Positions 63,234 to 64,000 of a DNA stretch of 64,000 nucleotides are shown one piece after another (positions within the stretch are counted from its first letter, which is position 1; each line of letters starts with the position of its first letter). Under the pieces are notes generated by a model. The model did not search any database and was not told where the DNA came from. It was given only the letters and a program-made list of their open reading frames with translations. Origin of the DNA: Roseburia sp. 1XD42-69 (GTDB taxonomy: Bacteria; Bacillota; Clostridia; Lachnospirales; Lachnospiraceae); NCBI RefSeq assembly GCF_003612565.1, contig NZ_RAZG01000012.1, forward strand, positions 36,580 to 100,579, read 5' to 3'. The translations under genes and the position numbers were made by a program.

Positions 63234-63487
63234 ATTTAAGCTAAGAAATAGAGTATAGATAATTATGTGATAGATGCAGCAGTTCTAAATGATAGAATCG
63301 GGTGCAGAAATAGCATTGCTGAAAAATAATCTTATGATTAAAACCTCGTGCCGGACATACATTTTTAAATCATTCAATTCTAATTCAACTATACATTTCA
63401 ATACAACTATATTTATTACAACACCTGACCACCGTAGGTGTCAGTATTTAATACTTGTATATATTATTAATACTTGTAAGGAGCGTC

Positions 63488-63624
63488 AAAATTTGCACGT
63501 CCGCTGTGAAAATTCGGAATGTTATTTTCCAAATTTGCACGTCCTATATGCAAATTTGGGTTTGTGATGTTGTTGATATGTAGTTGTATTTCCAAATTTG
63601 CATATGCTACGTGTAAATTTGGGT
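63488..63624. repeat. Array of hairpin units with CCAAATTTGCA arms
   Basis: A perfect 11-bp hairpin CCAAATTTGCA (63529-63539) / TGCAAATTTGG (63549-63559); a second with one wobble (63592-63602 / 63612-63622); and a degraded unit beginning AAATTTGCACGTCC near 63489. Unit spacing is about 40-63 bp. They end directly beside the XRE gene stop and could include its terminator. Confidence 0.65.
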
Positions 63625-63635
63625 TTTAGAGCATT

Positions 63636-63866
63636 CTAATTGTGATATTTAGGTTTTGGATATGGCTTTTTAATGTCCGTTCTGTTTAGCAGATAATCAA
63701 CACTTACTCCAAAGAAATCTGCAATTTTTGAAAGAGATGTTAGAGAAATCTCATGTTCACCTGTTTCATAACGTGAGTATGTTCGTTGATTTACATTTAG
63801 TAACTTTGCCATATATACTTGTGTCAAATCGTTATCTTCTCTTAATTCCCTGATTCGGTGGTACAT
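63636..63866 (-). CDS. Small XRE/Cro-C1 repressor of the integrated element
   Basis: DNA-binding regulator of 76 residues. The HTH is nearly the whole protein: MYHRIRELREDNDLTQVYMA, KLLNVNQRTYSRYETGEHEI and SKIADFFGVSVDYLLNRTD. Such short repressors control phage and ICE switches. Start ATG 63866 has GGAG nine bases upstream; the TTG frame to 63881 contains that site. The -10 box TATAAT is at 63896-63901 on the minus strand, and the operator half-sites at 63916-63947 lie between it and the divergent gene. Confidence 0.9.
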   Translation of the reverse strand: MYHRIRELREDNDLTQVYMAKLLNVNQRTYSRYETGEHEISLTSLSKIADFFGVSVDYLLNRTDIKKPYPKPKYHN

Positions 63867-63895
63867 TCTCACTCTCTCCAATAAAATATGTCGAT

Positions 63896-63901
63896 ATTAT
63901 A
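63896..63901 (-). promoter_or_regulatory. -10 box of the XRE repressor promoter
   Basis: TATAAT on the minus strand, 30 nt before the repressor ATG. No good -35 at 16-18 bp; the AGCCTA operator half-site occupies that place. Confidence 0.5.
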
Positions 63902-63915
63902 CTTTAGACCGAAAA

Positions 63916-63947
63916 AGCCTATTGACTTTTAGGCTAAAAAAGCCTAA
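63916..63947. promoter_or_regulatory. Repressor operator half-sites (AGCCTA)
   Basis: AGCCTA (63916-63921), TTAGGCT (63929-63935) and AGCCTAA (63941-63947). The last two form a perfect 7-bp inverted repeat with an A5 spacer. They straddle the divergent promoter and are probably bound by the small XRE protein. Confidence 0.65.
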
Positions 63948-63950
63948 GAT
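63922..63950 (+). promoter_or_regulatory. Divergent promoter of the outward gene
   Basis: -35 TTGACT (63922-63927), 17-bp spacer, -10 TAAGAT (63945-63950). Its spacer and -10 overlap the operator inverted repeat. Confidence 0.65.
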
Positions 63951-63989
63951 TGTGATAATTGAAATTAATTGCAGAAAGGAAATACAAAA

Positions 63990-64000
63990 ATGGGAAATAT
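63990..64000 (+). CDS. Start of a truncated gene leaving the window
   Basis: ATG at 63990 with AGAAAGGA at 63974-63980 and nine bases of spacing. Only three codons and two bases (M-G-N) are visible. Position opposite the XRE repressor, behind the operator, suggests a second regulator or first early gene of the element. Confidence 0.45.

Larger units (their letters stand above)
62668..63635. other. AT-rich non-coding end of an integrated element
   Basis: Almost 1 kb without a convincing gene: open frames here (62841-63140, 63289-63567) lack good ribosome sites and look random. It contains an inverted pair ATCCTATA/TATAGGAT (62686-62693, 62732-62739), a direct repeat TCATGTGTTAT, the TTCGTGAC repeats, a 15-bp inverted repeat and three hairpin units, all listed separately. 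Composition is visibly more AT-rich than the chromosome to the left. Confidence 0.65.

Noticed and set aside
63289..63567. Open frame of 92 codons in the AT-rich region
   Set aside because: It runs through the hairpin repeat array and has no site or family-like motif.
62441..64000. CRISPR array or retron in the repeat region
   Set aside because: Repeats are inverted and irregularly spaced without spacers, and no cas or reverse-transcriptase gene is visible.

Overview
The window reads as the chromosome of a Gram-positive, low-to-medium GC anaerobe of class Clostridia, most likely family Lachnospiraceae. This is inferred from the gene content: spoVG-pth-mfd, paired glgC/glgD, an SAM-I riboswitch on metK, DnaD/DnaI-type primosome proteins, DUF4317, DUF1848 and DUF6465 proteins, a CD1871A-type CXXC peptide, and no outer-membrane functions. 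No rRNA, intact tRNA or CRISPR array is visible. Most genes up to 25 kb lie on the minus strand.

Layout. 0-7.4 kb: an XRE regulator, a secreted FN3 protein, a GntR-controlled ABC transporter with a clear promoter/operator, an AI-2E-family membrane protein, a pseudouridine synthase and a first two-component system. 7.5-25 kb: housekeeping genes (metK with its riboswitch, an HD-GYP protein, murA, an M23 peptidase behind a heterodimeric ABC exporter, prsA, mfd, pth, spoVG, glgD/glgC). 25-30 kb, plus strand: murC, a cluster of DnaA boxes, DnaD-like and DnaI-like genes, prs. 30-39.7 kb: a DUF6465 protein, an HPr-like protein, an AGCS symporter with an unusual insertion, an 843-residue unrecognised anchored protein, and a MacAB/YknXYZ-type exporter operon. 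40-57 kb: an LTA-synthase-like enzyme, a CDF transporter, lepB, nudC, a nitroreductase, a DUF1848 protein, an ECF sigma/anti-sigma pair followed by a wrecked ABC gene, gdhA, thiD-thiW-thiM, a repeat-bearing lipoprotein, DUF4317, an AEC transporter and an sce7726-like protein.

57.1-62.4 kb is the most coherent possibly new system: response regulator, histidine kinase, two PepSY-repeat exported proteins, a TlpA-like thioredoxin lipoprotein, a 49-residue CXXC membrane peptide and a polyferredoxin-type membrane protein. The regulator promoter and the first PepSY promoter share one direct-repeat motif at the same distance from the -10 box, which suggests that the regulator controls itself and the exported redox module.

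62.6 kb to the end is the border of an integrated element: a 42-nt 3' half of a tRNA-Pro(CGG) gene with its terminator, then integrase-arm-like direct repeats, an AT-rich stretch with several inverted repeats, and a divergent XRE-repressor switch whose outward gene leaves the window.
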